Shown: positions 45,507 through 54,420 of the stretch, piece by piece
How the letters are laid out: each line of letters begins with the position of its first letter
Position numbering within the stretch: position 1 is the stretch's first letter
The notes under the pieces: model-generated
Told to the model about the DNA's origin: nothing
The model's input: only the letters and a program-made list of their open reading frames with translations
Databases searched by the model: none
Translations under genes and position numbers: made by a program
NCBI RefSeq assembly: GCF_901538355.1
Contig: NZ_LR593887.1
Coordinates: 2,828,920-2,892,919, forward strand
DNA from: Tuwongella immobilis
GTDB lineage: Bacteria; Planctomycetota; Planctomycetia; Gemmatales; Gemmataceae
Reading direction: 5' to 3'
DNA: 64,000 bases

Positions 45507-47987
45507 TCAGCTTGCCGAGGTGATTGCCGCCACCAATTCCACCATGCTAATGGTGGGCGAGGCGGCCAAACTCACGGACTTGCTCGACAGAAATTGCCGC
45601 ATGAACGCGACGGATTCGTCGATCACGTCGGCTTGCAGCAGCAGCACATCGCCCGGCTGCACATGTCGCAGGGCGTGCTGCATGGCGGCAACGCCTCCGG
45701 TGATGCCGTCGACGATCGGTTGCCGGTTCGATTGGGCAATCCCTTCGCGGAATCGCTCGATGATTTCACCGGGGCGACGGCCACGCAGGTAGTTGTCTTC
45801 GTACAGCACCACGCGATCGAAGTAATCGGCAATCATTCGACCTTGAATCCGCATATCCTCATCGCGACGGTCGCCGGCGGCGGAATAGACAATGTGCCGC
45901 TGACCGGAGCAGGGGAACTGCGATAAGGCATCGATCAATCGTTCCAATGCCGAAATGTTGTGGCCGTAATCGAGAATGACCGTTGCGCCATCGACATTCA
46001 GCACGTTGAACCGACCCGGCGATGCAAAGTCTTCGTTGCCAAAGGTTTCCAACCCGTGGCAGATCGCCTCCATCGGCAGATTCAGGCACCACGCTCCGGC
46101 AGCGGCGGCCAAGACATTCTCGACTTGGAAGCCAATCTTGCCAGCCAACGTCAGCGGGACGCGGGCGAGGTGAATCAGAGCGATTTCGTGGCTGCCTTCC
46201 GCCAGATGGATCATGCCATCGCGGACGAAGGCGGCCCGTCCCCCCTTGGCGCGATGCTCGACGATGACGGGATTCTCACCGTCGATTGCGAAGAACAGCA
46301 CCCGACCGGGGCACTTCTCGGCCATGGCGACGGTGAGCGGATCGACGGCATTCAGAATGCCAAATCCGGTCTCGCGGTGAACCACGTCGATGATGCAGCG
46401 TTTCACTTTGGCCAATTCTTCGACCGTGTGAATGTCGTTGATGCCCAAGTGGTCGCCGCTGCCGATGTTGGTGACAATCGCGACATCGCAGCGATCGAAG
46501 CCCAACCCCGCGCGAAGGATGCCTCCGCGAGCCGTCTCCAAGACCGCCGCCGTCATTTGCGGGTGGTGGAGAATCTTGCGTGCGCTGCTGGGCCCGGAGC
46601 AATCGCCGGATTCCAGCCGCTTTTGGTTGATGTATACGCCTTCGGTGTTGGTCATGCCGACCGTCGGGAATCTGGCTTGCGTGACCAGATGCGCGAGCAA
46701 TCGCGTGGTGGTCGTCTTGCCGTTGACACCCGTGACGGCGGCCAACGGAATGCGGCCTGTTTCGCCATTCGGAATGATTCGGTCGAGCACTGCTTCGACG
46801 ACTGGCTGAGCTGTGCCGTGTGTCGGTTGCAGGTGCTTCGCTAAGCCCGGCACCGGATGCACCCCAACGATCAAGCCGTGCTGACTGGTTAGCGACTGGC
46901 TGAGATCGGCGGCAACGACATCCACACCGGCAACGTCCAGCCCCAGCGTTTGAGCCGCGAGCACAATCCGGCTCGCAAATTCGGGCGAAAGTTGGTCAAT
47001 TGCTTCGGCATCGATCGGCAGTGGGCAGCTCGGGGACGGCGCGACCACGCGGACGCTCACCACCCGATCGCCAGCTACCAAACATCGCCACGTTGAGCCA
47101 ACTTGCTGATGCTCGACCAGCACTTCTCGACTGACGGCTTGGGCTTTTGCGAATGCATCGGCAACCTGTTGCGGTGTCGTGAGTTGCGCAAAGGTCGCTT
47201 GCCGGGAATAGCCGAATCGGGAGCGGACAACCACCGGGTATCCCGTGGCATCTGCCGCGCGAATGGCCGCTTCCGAGGTGGTGACCACTTCCGTGGCGGG
47301 GACCGGAATCCCCACGCCGGCCAACGCCAGCAGGCTGCTTTCGCGGTCGCGGGCGAGTTCGGCGGCGACAGTCGCCGTGCGTGACGACAGCGTGCGATAC
47401 ACCCGTTGCTGGTTGACGCCCCACCCGAAACGCATCAATCCGTCTTGATTCAGCAGTTCCACCGGAATCTGCCGTGCTTTGGCGGCTTTGAGCATCGCTC
47501 GCACGGTGGTGGTGGGCAACACGCGCTGGGCTAGTTCGGTCAGCGCATCGATTTCGTCTTGGATATTGAATGGCGTATTCCGCACCGCGGCATGGCAGAC
47601 GCGCAAGGCCGCATGCAGACTCGCTTTGCCGAGTTCTTCGTTCTCGAACGCGATGACAACTTTGTAGACACCTTCTTCGTAGGTCTCCCGAGTGCGGCCG
47701 AAGCCGACCGGGGAACCCGCCAGGGTCTGCAGTTCCAACGCGATATGTTCGAGAATGTGCCCTTGATACGTGCCACGACGGAGACGGACAAAGAATCCGC
47801 CGCGCTCGCCGACCGAGCAGCGATGCTCAATCATCGACGGCATCCACGCCATCAGGCGTTCGTTAAAACCGTCCAGGATGTCCGAAGGCGAATCCTTCAG
47901 ATCTTCCAGATCCAGCCATGCTTCGATGACCGGATAATTCGCCCAAATATTCGGTCCCCGCAAAGTCATCATCTTGCGAAAGTGCAT
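45507..47987 (-). CDS. CphA paralogue: intact Mur-ligase half, degenerate ATP-grasp half
   Basis: An 826-residue cyanophycin synthetase paralogue. The N-terminal domain is canonical (TLRGPNIWANY, LDLEDL, HIALELQTLAG, GFGRTRET). The ATP-grasp half is broken: the KPLDGNHGRG loop is RSRFGYSRQA (255-264). About 80 residues that normally carry AHVTGDG and NLSTGG are missing near 311-325, and VEVNAAPG reads VGVHPVPG (374-381). The Mur-ligase half is complete: TGVNGKTTTT (419-428), ETARGG (484-489), DHLG (512-515), a DYGHN motif and GDRRDED. It should add Arg but not Asp. It is the first gene of the pair and diverges from the ABC gene. Confidence 0.9.
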   Translation of the reverse strand: MHFRKMMTLRGPNIWANYPVIEAWLDLEDLKDSPSDILDGFNERLMAWMPSMIEHRCSVGERGGFFVRLRRGTYQGHILEHIALELQTLAGSPVGFGRTRETYEEGVYKVVIAFENEELGKASLHAALRVCHAAVRNTPFNIQDEIDALTELAQRVLPTTTVRAMLKAAKARQIPVELLNQDGLMRFGWGVNQQRVYRTLSSRTATVAAELARDRESSLLALAGVGIPVPATEVVTTSEAAIRAADATGYPVVVRSRFGYSRQATFAQLTTPQQVADAFAKAQAVSREVLVEHQQVGSTWRCLVAGDRVVSVRVVAPSPSCPLPIDAEAIDQLSPEFASRIVLAAQTLGLDVAGVDVVAADLSQSLTSQHGLIVGVHPVPGLAKHLQPTHGTAQPVVEAVLDRIIPNGETGRIPLAAVTGVNGKTTTTRLLAHLVTQARFPTVGMTNTEGVYINQKRLESGDCSGPSSARKILHHPQMTAAVLETARGGILRAGLGFDRCDVAIVTNIGSGDHLGINDIHTVEELAKVKRCIIDVVHRETGFGILNAVDPLTVAMAEKCPGRVLFFAIDGENPVIVEHRAKGGRAAFVRDGMIHLAEGSHEIALIHLARVPLTLAGKIGFQVENVLAAAAGAWCLNLPMEAICHGLETFGNEDFASPGRFNVLNVDGATVILDYGHNISALERLIDALSQFPCSGQRHIVYSAAGDRRDEDMRIQGRMIADYFDRVVLYEDNYLRGRRPGEIIERFREGIAQSNRQPIVDGITGGVAAMQHALRHVQPGDVLLLQADVIDESVAFMRQFLSSKSVSLAASPTISMVELVAAITSAS

Positions 47988-48556
47988 AGATTGTCCACGT
48001 TTCCGGGAGAGAGGCCGATACGAGATCCTGTTCTCACCACAATGACCCGCATCATTCGGGAGATCGAAGGGCGTATCGGGAGATCGTGCAATGGATAACC
48101 AATCGGCGCGACGTTCATCAGATTCATCTCAGATGACGGCTCGGGCCAAACGAACGGTGCCACGATCCATTCGATGTCGAGATCCAGACAGAAATCGACA
48201 ATACCCTTGCGCTGAAGATAGGAAGCGGTCAAGAGTAAGCCATGAAATTTTCATGGAGAATGGATGGGGGTTAAATCGCCCGCCGGTTCGACCTGTTCGC
48301 ACCGACCTTCCGCGGTCAGTCACGTTGGCAGTCAGGTATCCCGGTATGGGCAGGTGCCGACACATTGGGTAAACCCGGAACCCGGTTCCAGGTTCCGTGT
48401 GGCGAGGCCGGCAGCTGCTTCGCACGCATCCAATACGGTAGAGAGCATTTTGCGGTTGTCAACTCCTCAGAAACAACTAACCTGCATAAATCGGCTCAAT
48501 GGGGCCGTGTCAGCGGTTATTGCCCTTTCCTCCGATTGTTGGAATGAGGATCGCGC
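47988..48556. other. Divergent regulatory region of the cyanophycin module
   Basis: This 569-base region lies between the minus-strand cphA pair and the plus-strand ABC/DUF1854 pair and must hold promoters for both. Several short frames cross it, none with recognisable content. It contains the palindrome noted at 48240-48256 and a nested inverted repeat of GGAACC/GGTTCC near 48376-48400. Confidence 0.5.
48240..48256. promoter_or_regulatory. Palindrome, possible operator
   Basis: CCATGAAATTTTCATGG is an 8+1+8 perfect palindrome in the middle of the divergent cyanophycin region. Its symmetry and place suit a dimeric repressor or activator site. No regulator gene is adjacent, and a chance occurrence cannot be excluded. 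Confidence 0.35.
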
Positions 48557-50860
48557 TTGAGCGTGTCAGCCAACCTTCCAATCGAGTCAATCCCAATTGC
48601 AAGCCGCGCGGCAGTCGAATCCCTGTTGATCGACGGTGAATCGATCCTCGGGGTCTTTCTGCCCGATCTCAATGCGGGGCTTCAGTTTGAAGCCAGCTTT
48701 GTGGTGCTCACCGATCGGCGTCTGCTCGCTCCGTTGGAGAACGGTGCGACCAACCCCGATTCCTCCGATTCCGATCTGCGAAACTGGAGGGTTTGGGATG
48801 TTCAGGAGGGTTATTCCTTAAAAGCCAGTGATTCCGGCGGGATCGGAATTCTCGAATTTTTTTCGCCTCAGCGCCGACTCGCCACTTGGCGATACACCGC
48901 CGCCAAGGCGATCGAAGCGCAACGATTCGCACAACGCTACGACGGAATTTTGAAGACTCGCCGCGGCGAACTAGTCCTGCAAGGAACGGTCTGCCCGTCG
49001 TGCGGCGCAGCGATCACCTCCGATGATGGCATCTGTCAGGCCTGCAAACCCAAAGACGATGCTCCGAAGTTTGGTGCCTTGTGGCGGCTGTCTCGATTCG
49101 CGCGAACCCGCAGCCGACAAATCCTGATCGGATTCGGACTCACGCTGGCATCCACCACCGCCGCCATGGTGCCGCCATATCTGACCATGCCATTGCTGGA
49201 TAACGTGTTGATCCCGCACCAAGCCGGGCAGCCCGCCGATTTCGGACTCGTGAAGTGGTACCTGGGCGGACTGGTGCTCGCGGCGATGGTGGCGTGGGTG
49301 TTGGATTGGGCGCGGGTCTATGTGCTGGCCAACACCAGCGAACTCATCGCGGCGGATGTCCGCAACGCCACGTATCGCCATTTGCAATCGCTGTCGTTGG
49401 AATTCTTTGGCGGCAAACGCACGGGCGATCTCATCTCCCGCGTATCGAGCGATTCGGATCGACTGTGCAATTTCTTGTCGATCAATGTGGTCGATTTTTG
49501 TGCCGATTGTTTGATGATTCTCTTGACCGCAACCATTCTGTTGCGAATCGATGCGGCGTTGGCGATGGCGACGCTGCTTCCGTTTCCGATCATTCTGTTG
49601 CTTGTGTATTGGATTCGCGGACGATTGTTGCGGAACTTCCGGCATGCCGGTGTGGCCTGGTCGGGGATGACCAGCATTCTTGCCGACACAATTCCCGGCA
49701 TTCGCGTCGTCAAAGCCTTCGCGCAAGAATCTCGCGAAGTCGAACGATTCGAAGAAGGCAACGAACGAGTGGTTCGTGCCAATGATCGTGTCAATATTCT
49801 CTGGTCGTTCTTCACGCCGACCGTTGCACTCATGACCACCCTGGGATTGGTAGTCGTTTGGGCCTCTGCTTCGTATCGCGTGTCGCAAAATCAGATCACC
49901 GTTGGAGTGCTGACGCTCTTTTTGGCGTACATCACTCGCTTCTACGGGCGGATCGAAGGGATGATTCGCATGGTCAATGCCTCGCAGCGAGCGGCGGCGA
50001 GTGCCCAGCGCATCTTCGAGATTCTCGATCGAATCCCCTCCGTTCCTGAGCCGACCAAGCCGATTGAGCCGGGGCGGCTCAACGGGGGCATCACGCTCGA
50101 CAATGTCCGATTCCAGTACGGCACCCGAGAAGTGATTCACGGTGTGTCGCTAGAGATTCAGCCTGGCGAAATGATTGGCCTGGTGGGACCGTCTGGCGCG
50201 GGCAAATCGACGCTCGTGAATCTGATTTGTCGCTTCTACGATGTCGCGGCGGGGGCGATCAAAGTCGATGGGGTGGATATCCGCTCGTTCTCGGTGCAGG
50301 CGTATCGGGCGAATATCGGCATTGTGCTGCAAGAGCCGTTTCTATTCTACGGAACGATCGCCGAAAATATCGCCTACGGGAAGCCCGATGCGACCCGCGA
50401 GCAAATCGTGGCGGCGGCCCGAGCTGCGCGGGCACACGACTTTATTCTGAAACTCAATGGCGGGTACGATTCCTTGGTCGGTGAGCGCGGGCAATCGCTT
50501 TCCGGTGGGGAACGGCAACGCATCTCCATTGCCCGAGCACTGCTGATGAACCCGGCGATTCTGATTCTCGATGAAGCGACTTCGTCGGTGGATAACGAAA
50601 CCGAACGGGAGATTCAGGCCGCGTTGGATAGTCTCATTCAAGGGCGAACGACCATTGCCATCGCGCATCGATTAACCACCTTGCGTCGTGCCAATCGGCT
50701 GATTGTCTTGGAGCGTGGGCGAATTGTCGAAATGGGGAATCACGAGCAGTTGATTGATCTTCCCAACGGGGTCTATGCCCGCTTGCATCAGACGCAAGAC
50801 GAAGCCGGTGCCAACGCGGAACCGAGCGCTGCCAAGGGGGGAGCGGACAGCCATGGCTGA
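48557..50860 (+). CDS. ABC transporter (permease-ATPase fusion) of the cyanophycin-associated type
   Basis: A 767-residue half-transporter with an unusual N-terminus: about 135 residues that look like a PH-like beta domain (SFVVLTDRRLLAPLENG), then a zinc ribbon Cys146/149...Cys160/163. Six membrane helices and an ATPase domain follow, with Walker A GPSGAGKST (544-552), QEPFLFYGTIAENIAYG, LSGGERQR and ILDEATSSVD. The start is TTG 48557 with GAGGA 7 bases before. It overlaps the DUF1854 gene by 8 bases. ABC genes of this type with a DUF1854 partner are known neighbours of cyanophycin synthetases; the cargo is unknown. Confidence 0.88.
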   Translation: MSVSANLPIESIPIASRAAVESLLIDGESILGVFLPDLNAGLQFEASFVVLTDRRLLAPLENGATNPDSSDSDLRNWRVWDVQEGYSLKASDSGGIGILEFFSPQRRLATWRYTAAKAIEAQRFAQRYDGILKTRRGELVLQGTVCPSCGAAITSDDGICQACKPKDDAPKFGALWRLSRFARTRSRQILIGFGLTLASTTAAMVPPYLTMPLLDNVLIPHQAGQPADFGLVKWYLGGLVLAAMVAWVLDWARVYVLANTSELIAADVRNATYRHLQSLSLEFFGGKRTGDLISRVSSDSDRLCNFLSINVVDFCADCLMILLTATILLRIDAALAMATLLPFPIILLLVYWIRGRLLRNFRHAGVAWSGMTSILADTIPGIRVVKAFAQESREVERFEEGNERVVRANDRVNILWSFFTPTVALMTTLGLVVVWASASYRVSQNQITVGVLTLFLAYITRFYGRIEGMIRMVNASQRAAASAQRIFEILDRIPSVPEPTKPIEPGRLNGGITLDNVRFQYGTREVIHGVSLEIQPGEMIGLVGPSGAGKSTLVNLICRFYDVAAGAIKVDGVDIRSFSVQAYRANIGIVLQEPFLFYGTIAENIAYGKPDATREQIVAAARAARAHDFILKLNGGYDSLVGERGQSLSGGERQRISIARALLMNPAILILDEATSSVDNETEREIQAALDSLIQGRTTIAIAHRLTTLRRANRLIVLERGRIVEMGNHEQLIDLPNGVYARLHQTQDEAGANAEPSAAKGGADSHG

Positions 50861-51317
50861 GATGCGAATGCTGACCGACGAGCGCGGGAAACTCATCCTC
50901 ATTCTGCCCGATGGAACCGAGCATCGCGGGGTTCATGTGATCCGGGCGTTCCCGATCACCGCTCCGCGCGAGGGAATCGCGATTGTCAGCAATGATGGCC
51001 GCGAAGTCGCATGGATTGCCAATCTCGATCAGGTCGATGCCGCGTTTCGAGAAAGCCTCGAAGCGGTTTTTCGTGGCCGTGAATTCATGCCGATCATTTC
51101 GAAGATCGAGCGAATCAACGGCACGACCGAGCCAACGACCTGGGAAGTGATCACCGATCGCGGCTGGACGAAATTTACACTCAACAATGAAGACGATGTG
51201 CATGCCTTCGATGGAAATGGGGCGATGATTTTGGATGCCCACGGGATTCGCTATCGGATTTTGGACATCCGGCAACTCGACGGGAAATCCCGTCGGTTGC
51301 TGGAACGCTATCTGTGA
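50853..51317 (+). CDS. DUF1854 protein, cyanophycin-associated
   Basis: A 154-residue DUF1854 protein. Family features are the beta-rich start (LILPDGTEHRGVHVIRAFPIT), VSNDGREVAWI, ISKIERINGTTEPTTWEV and the end RYRILDIRQLDGKSRRLLERYL. DUF1854 genes recur beside an ABC transporter and cyanophycin synthetases, although their action is unknown. The ATG lies within the last codons of the ABC gene, so translation is coupled. It converges with the outer-membrane protein gene, with 3 bases between stops. Confidence 0.88.
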   Translation: MAEMRMLTDERGKLILILPDGTEHRGVHVIRAFPITAPREGIAIVSNDGREVAWIANLDQVDAAFRESLEAVFRGREFMPIISKIERINGTTEPTTWEVITDRGWTKFTLNNEDDVHAFDGNGAMILDAHGIRYRILDIRQLDGKSRRLLERYL

Positions 51318-51320
51318 TGA

Positions 51321-52856
51321 TTAGTAGCGGAAGATGAAGTCGAACGTCAGTCGGAAGTCTTGCAGATCCTTCGGGTCGATCAGCGGAAACTCTGCAGCCG
51401 CACCAATCTGGAAGCGATCGCGGTTGTTTTCGGGACCGAATTTGAATCGCGCACCTGGGGCAATCGTCAGATAGTTCGTACCTTCGGAGGCCGAACCGAC
51501 ATTCGCCAGATCCCCACCTTCGAATCCGAAGAACGGTCGGGCGGCACCACTGGTCGTGTACCGTGTCCAGTTCAATTCCACCAACGGGAAGAAGCGATTG
51601 TAGTTGCCCACGTCCAAATCCAGGTGCAACGAGTTGTACAGGTAATCGCTTCGCATATCGTCGGTTGAGAAGCTGTACCCGAAGGTATCATGCAGATTGA
51701 ACGTCCCGAACTTCGTTTCCCACAGCTTTTGCGTCACGCTCACCCATGGGGTAATCGAGCTGCTGCCCGTATCTTGATACGTCGTCGCTCCGCCCGTCGG
51801 AATTTGGAACTGCACCCCGGCGGCGGCGACGGTCCCCGTGCCGTAGCCATCGTTGATGAAGGTAAACTTCGGCCCGAACCACACTTCGGCGAATCCCGAT
51901 TCATCACCCAGCAGCGATCCATCTCCGGGTGAGAAGTTGATGCCACCCAACTTGTTCAACACAAACGAGATGCGATCCGTGACCGCAAATCGCGCCTGAA
52001 CGCCGAAGTAATTGATGGCACCGCCCCGGTACAGATAATTCGAACTCGGAATCGCCTGATAGAGGTAGATCGGTCGGATTTCGGTGATCGATCGCGGATC
52101 TTCCGCCAGGAACGGATTGGTCACGGGCGACGCCACATTGGGTAACACCCCGATATTGCTTTGAAACTTCTTGCGACCCGCCGCCGGCTCACACGCGGGT
52201 TCTTCGATCGTGCCAAACATATCCGCGAAGAAGCTCCGGGAACCTTTCGACGGTTTGGTCCCATTGTTGGAACCCTTTCCAGTCGCTTCTTCCATGAACG
52301 ATGCTTCCGGATTTCCGGGATCGGCGTTGGAGCCATCCAGATGATCGGAGAATGCTGCATCCAGTTGGTCTGCCGATTCATTCGAGACTTGCTTGACCGC
52401 GCCGACATCCGCCCGTTTCGCCGGTTTGCTGGCGGTCGCCGATTTCTTCGCATCATTCGGGTAGATGAAATCACCTTCCCAGAATGGTTTTCGTTTGGGC
52501 GTTGGTGCGACGTTGGCCCGGTCATCGTCCAGCGGTTCATTCGACGATACGCGAGGCTCGCCATTCCGCGACGAGATTTCGTCGGGCAACATCAGCATCA
52601 CCGGCGAACTGCTGCCGGGATCTTCCGATTGCGCTCGGACGATGCGTTCCGGGCTAGCCGGGCGCGGCGGCAGCAGCGTCACCCGCTTCGGGGCCAGCAG
52701 CGTGATCCGCGACGGAGTCGAAGTCGTTGGGCTGATTGGATTTGGGGAAGGTGCCGGCCCATCGTCGAGGATCGGCGATCCCAACTGCACCTGAGCCTGC
52801 AATGAGGTCATTGCCGAGAGCACCAGTGCAATGGCCAATGATAGCGCGATCCGCAT
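51321..52856 (-). CDS. Probable outer-membrane beta-barrel protein
   Basis: A 511-residue exported protein. The signal peptide (ALSLAIALVLSAMTSLQAQ) and an AAGGAGG ribosome site fix the start at 52856. The first 220 residues are low-complexity, Ser/Pro-rich and charged. The rest alternates polar and hydrophobic residues in beta strands (YLYRGGAINYFGVQARFAVTDRI, LHLDLDVGNYNRFFPLVELNW) and ends with aromatic FIFRY, the usual signal for barrel insertion. No specific family is recognised. Confidence 0.72.
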   Translation of the reverse strand: MRIALSLAIALVLSAMTSLQAQVQLGSPILDDGPAPSPNPISPTTSTPSRITLLAPKRVTLLPPRPASPERIVRAQSEDPGSSSPVMLMLPDEISSRNGEPRVSSNEPLDDDRANVAPTPKRKPFWEGDFIYPNDAKKSATASKPAKRADVGAVKQVSNESADQLDAAFSDHLDGSNADPGNPEASFMEEATGKGSNNGTKPSKGSRSFFADMFGTIEEPACEPAAGRKKFQSNIGVLPNVASPVTNPFLAEDPRSITEIRPIYLYQAIPSSNYLYRGGAINYFGVQARFAVTDRISFVLNKLGGINFSPGDGSLLGDESGFAEVWFGPKFTFINDGYGTGTVAAAGVQFQIPTGGATTYQDTGSSSITPWVSVTQKLWETKFGTFNLHDTFGYSFSTDDMRSDYLYNSLHLDLDVGNYNRFFPLVELNWTRYTTSGAARPFFGFEGGDLANVGSASEGTNYLTIAPGARFKFGPENNRDRFQIGAAAEFPLIDPKDLQDFRLTFDFIFRY

Positions 52857-53086
52857 GGGGGCCTCCTTAACCCGAGTGAACTCATCGCCCGGAATCAATT
52901 CCGTGGTCGGCGACGAATTCGGGAATCTGCATCCGGCAGAGTCCCTACCTTTGCCATCGGTCAGACGAAGTCGAGAAATCCACTGTCTACCTCGAATTCT
53001 CACGGAAGAGTGGCGGCCCGATTCCATATAACCATCCTGACTCGCTCTGGCCCGACTCGCAATCGGCTAATTTGGGAGAATTCAAC

Positions 53087-53950
53087 ATGCAGCGGACACG
53101 TTGGCGGTGGATCCTGACGGGAGCCATCGGCATGGTATTATTGGCGTTGGGCGTGGCACCGGCGTGGTGGGTTGGCGGTCATGAATCGATTGTGGAAGCC
53201 GCCGCGATGCAACTACCCGAAGAGATGCCCGCGTTCTTTCGCAATGGCGGCAAAGCGCTGGCCCATTTCGCGGGCGATCCCGATCGTTGGAAGAACCGCA
53301 AGGCCGAGTTCCTCAAGCCGATCGAAGAACCGAATCACTATCTCGATTTGGAAGATCTCGAAGGCAAAGACCTGCCCAAAAATCGATTCAAGGGCATGGA
53401 TTTGATGAAGGAGTTGAAGAAAGATCCCGCCAAAGTGGGGATGTTACCGTATTCCATTCTGGAAGGGATGGATCGCTTGACCTCGGCATTCGCAGATTAT
53501 CGCCGTTCGCCGGAGAATCCTGCAATTCCCATGAAGTGTCTGGTGTATGCGGGTTGGATGGCACATTACACCACCGATACGACCATGCCGTTGCATACCA
53601 CCATCCATTTTGATGGCAAACGTCAACCCGATGGCACGATTCTGCAAAAGGGAATCCACGCCAAGATTGACGGATTCCCCGAGAAATTCGGGATCACACC
53701 CGAAGAAATCACCCGCGGGTTGAAAGCCAAGAACGTGGATGATCCCTGGAATTATGTTCGCGAGACGATTCTGGCATCGCACGCCAAGATTCCGCAAAGT
53801 TATGACTTTGATGTGGCCAAGGCGTTTGATAATCCGACCCCGGAAAGTCGGAAATTCATTCTGGAACGCTGCCAAGCCGGGGCACAATTCACCATGGATA
53901 TTTGGTACACCGCCTGGATGCGAAGTGCCGATTGGCCCAAGCCGTGGTGA
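53087..53950 (+). CDS. S1/P1 nuclease-like zinc protein, exported
   Basis: A 287-residue protein with a signal segment. The mature start resembles the family W-x-x-G-H (WWVGGHESIVEAAAM). The zinc-cluster motif HYTTDTTMPLH gives His160, Asp164 and His170. S1/P1 nucleases and zinc phospholipases C share this trinuclear zinc site; the many Lys/Pro insertions and short length make nuclease activity uncertain. ATG 53087 has GGGAGAA upstream. It converges with the receiver-domain gene. Confidence 0.78.
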   Translation: MQRTRWRWILTGAIGMVLLALGVAPAWWVGGHESIVEAAAMQLPEEMPAFFRNGGKALAHFAGDPDRWKNRKAEFLKPIEEPNHYLDLEDLEGKDLPKNRFKGMDLMKELKKDPAKVGMLPYSILEGMDRLTSAFADYRRSPENPAIPMKCLVYAGWMAHYTTDTTMPLHTTIHFDGKRQPDGTILQKGIHAKIDGFPEKFGITPEEITRGLKAKNVDDPWNYVRETILASHAKIPQSYDFDVAKAFDNPTPESRKFILERCQAGAQFTMDIWYTAWMRSADWPKPW

Positions 53951-53976
53951 GTTGGACCCCCTGGTAATTCCTGGGG

Positions 53977-54402
53977 TTACGACGATTTCGGAGAGGCGGA
54001 ATCGGCTGGGGCGGACGACTCGGAGAGTCCCAGCCATTCTGGCATCGCCACCGGCAATTGCTCCACGAATTGGCTGCGTGGCATGACGCGATCGCATCCC
54101 GCTTGTCGGGCCGCTTTCAGAACATCGACCGCGACATGACTCCCGTAACCGATGATGGTGACGGGAGTTGCGAATCGCGTGCGGAATTCTCGTACCAGTT
54201 CGGCGATGTCCAACCCGGCCAGATGCAGATCGACAATCACCGTTGCGGGTGCCGATTCCGCGCCATCGACTTGGGCCAATTGCAACGCAGCGGGCAACGA
54301 GCGGGCCAAGCGCATCCGCCCGCCAAAATGCTGAGCGGTGCCGGTGATGCGACTGGAAAAAATCAGATCGTCGCACAAGAGAATGCCGATTCCCGTTGCC
54401 AT
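53977..54402 (-). CDS. Stand-alone receiver-like domain, partly degenerate
   Basis: A 141-residue response-regulator-like protein with only a receiver domain. The acidic pair (ILLCDD) and the phospho-acceptor Asp in VIVDLHLAG are present. The conserved Thr/Ser strand reads TIIGYGS, and the Lys of the KP loop is replaced in RVMPRSQF, so normal phospho-switching is doubtful. The C-terminus has a Ser/Ala/Pro tail. GGAGG precedes the ATG at 54402. It lies 18 bases after the PII stop and is probably the last gene of the fhcA-glnB unit. Confidence 0.75.
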   Translation of the reverse strand: MATGIGILLCDDLIFSSRITGTAQHFGGRMRLARSLPAALQLAQVDGAESAPATVIVDLHLAGLDIAELVREFRTRFATPVTIIGYGSHVAVDVLKAARQAGCDRVMPRSQFVEQLPVAMPEWLGLSESSAPADSASPKSS

Positions 54403-54420
54403 GAGGCCGCCTCCGAAAAC

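Noticed and set aside
42894-47987. Both CphA genes as simple duplicates or one as a decaying pseudogene
   Set aside because: Both are full-length, uninterrupted and keep strong conservation in the half the other lacks, which does not fit random decay.
47969-48372. Short open frames (87 and 93 residues) in the divergent cyanophycin region
   Set aside because: No ribosome site, no domain, and biased composition; the region is better explained as regulatory.
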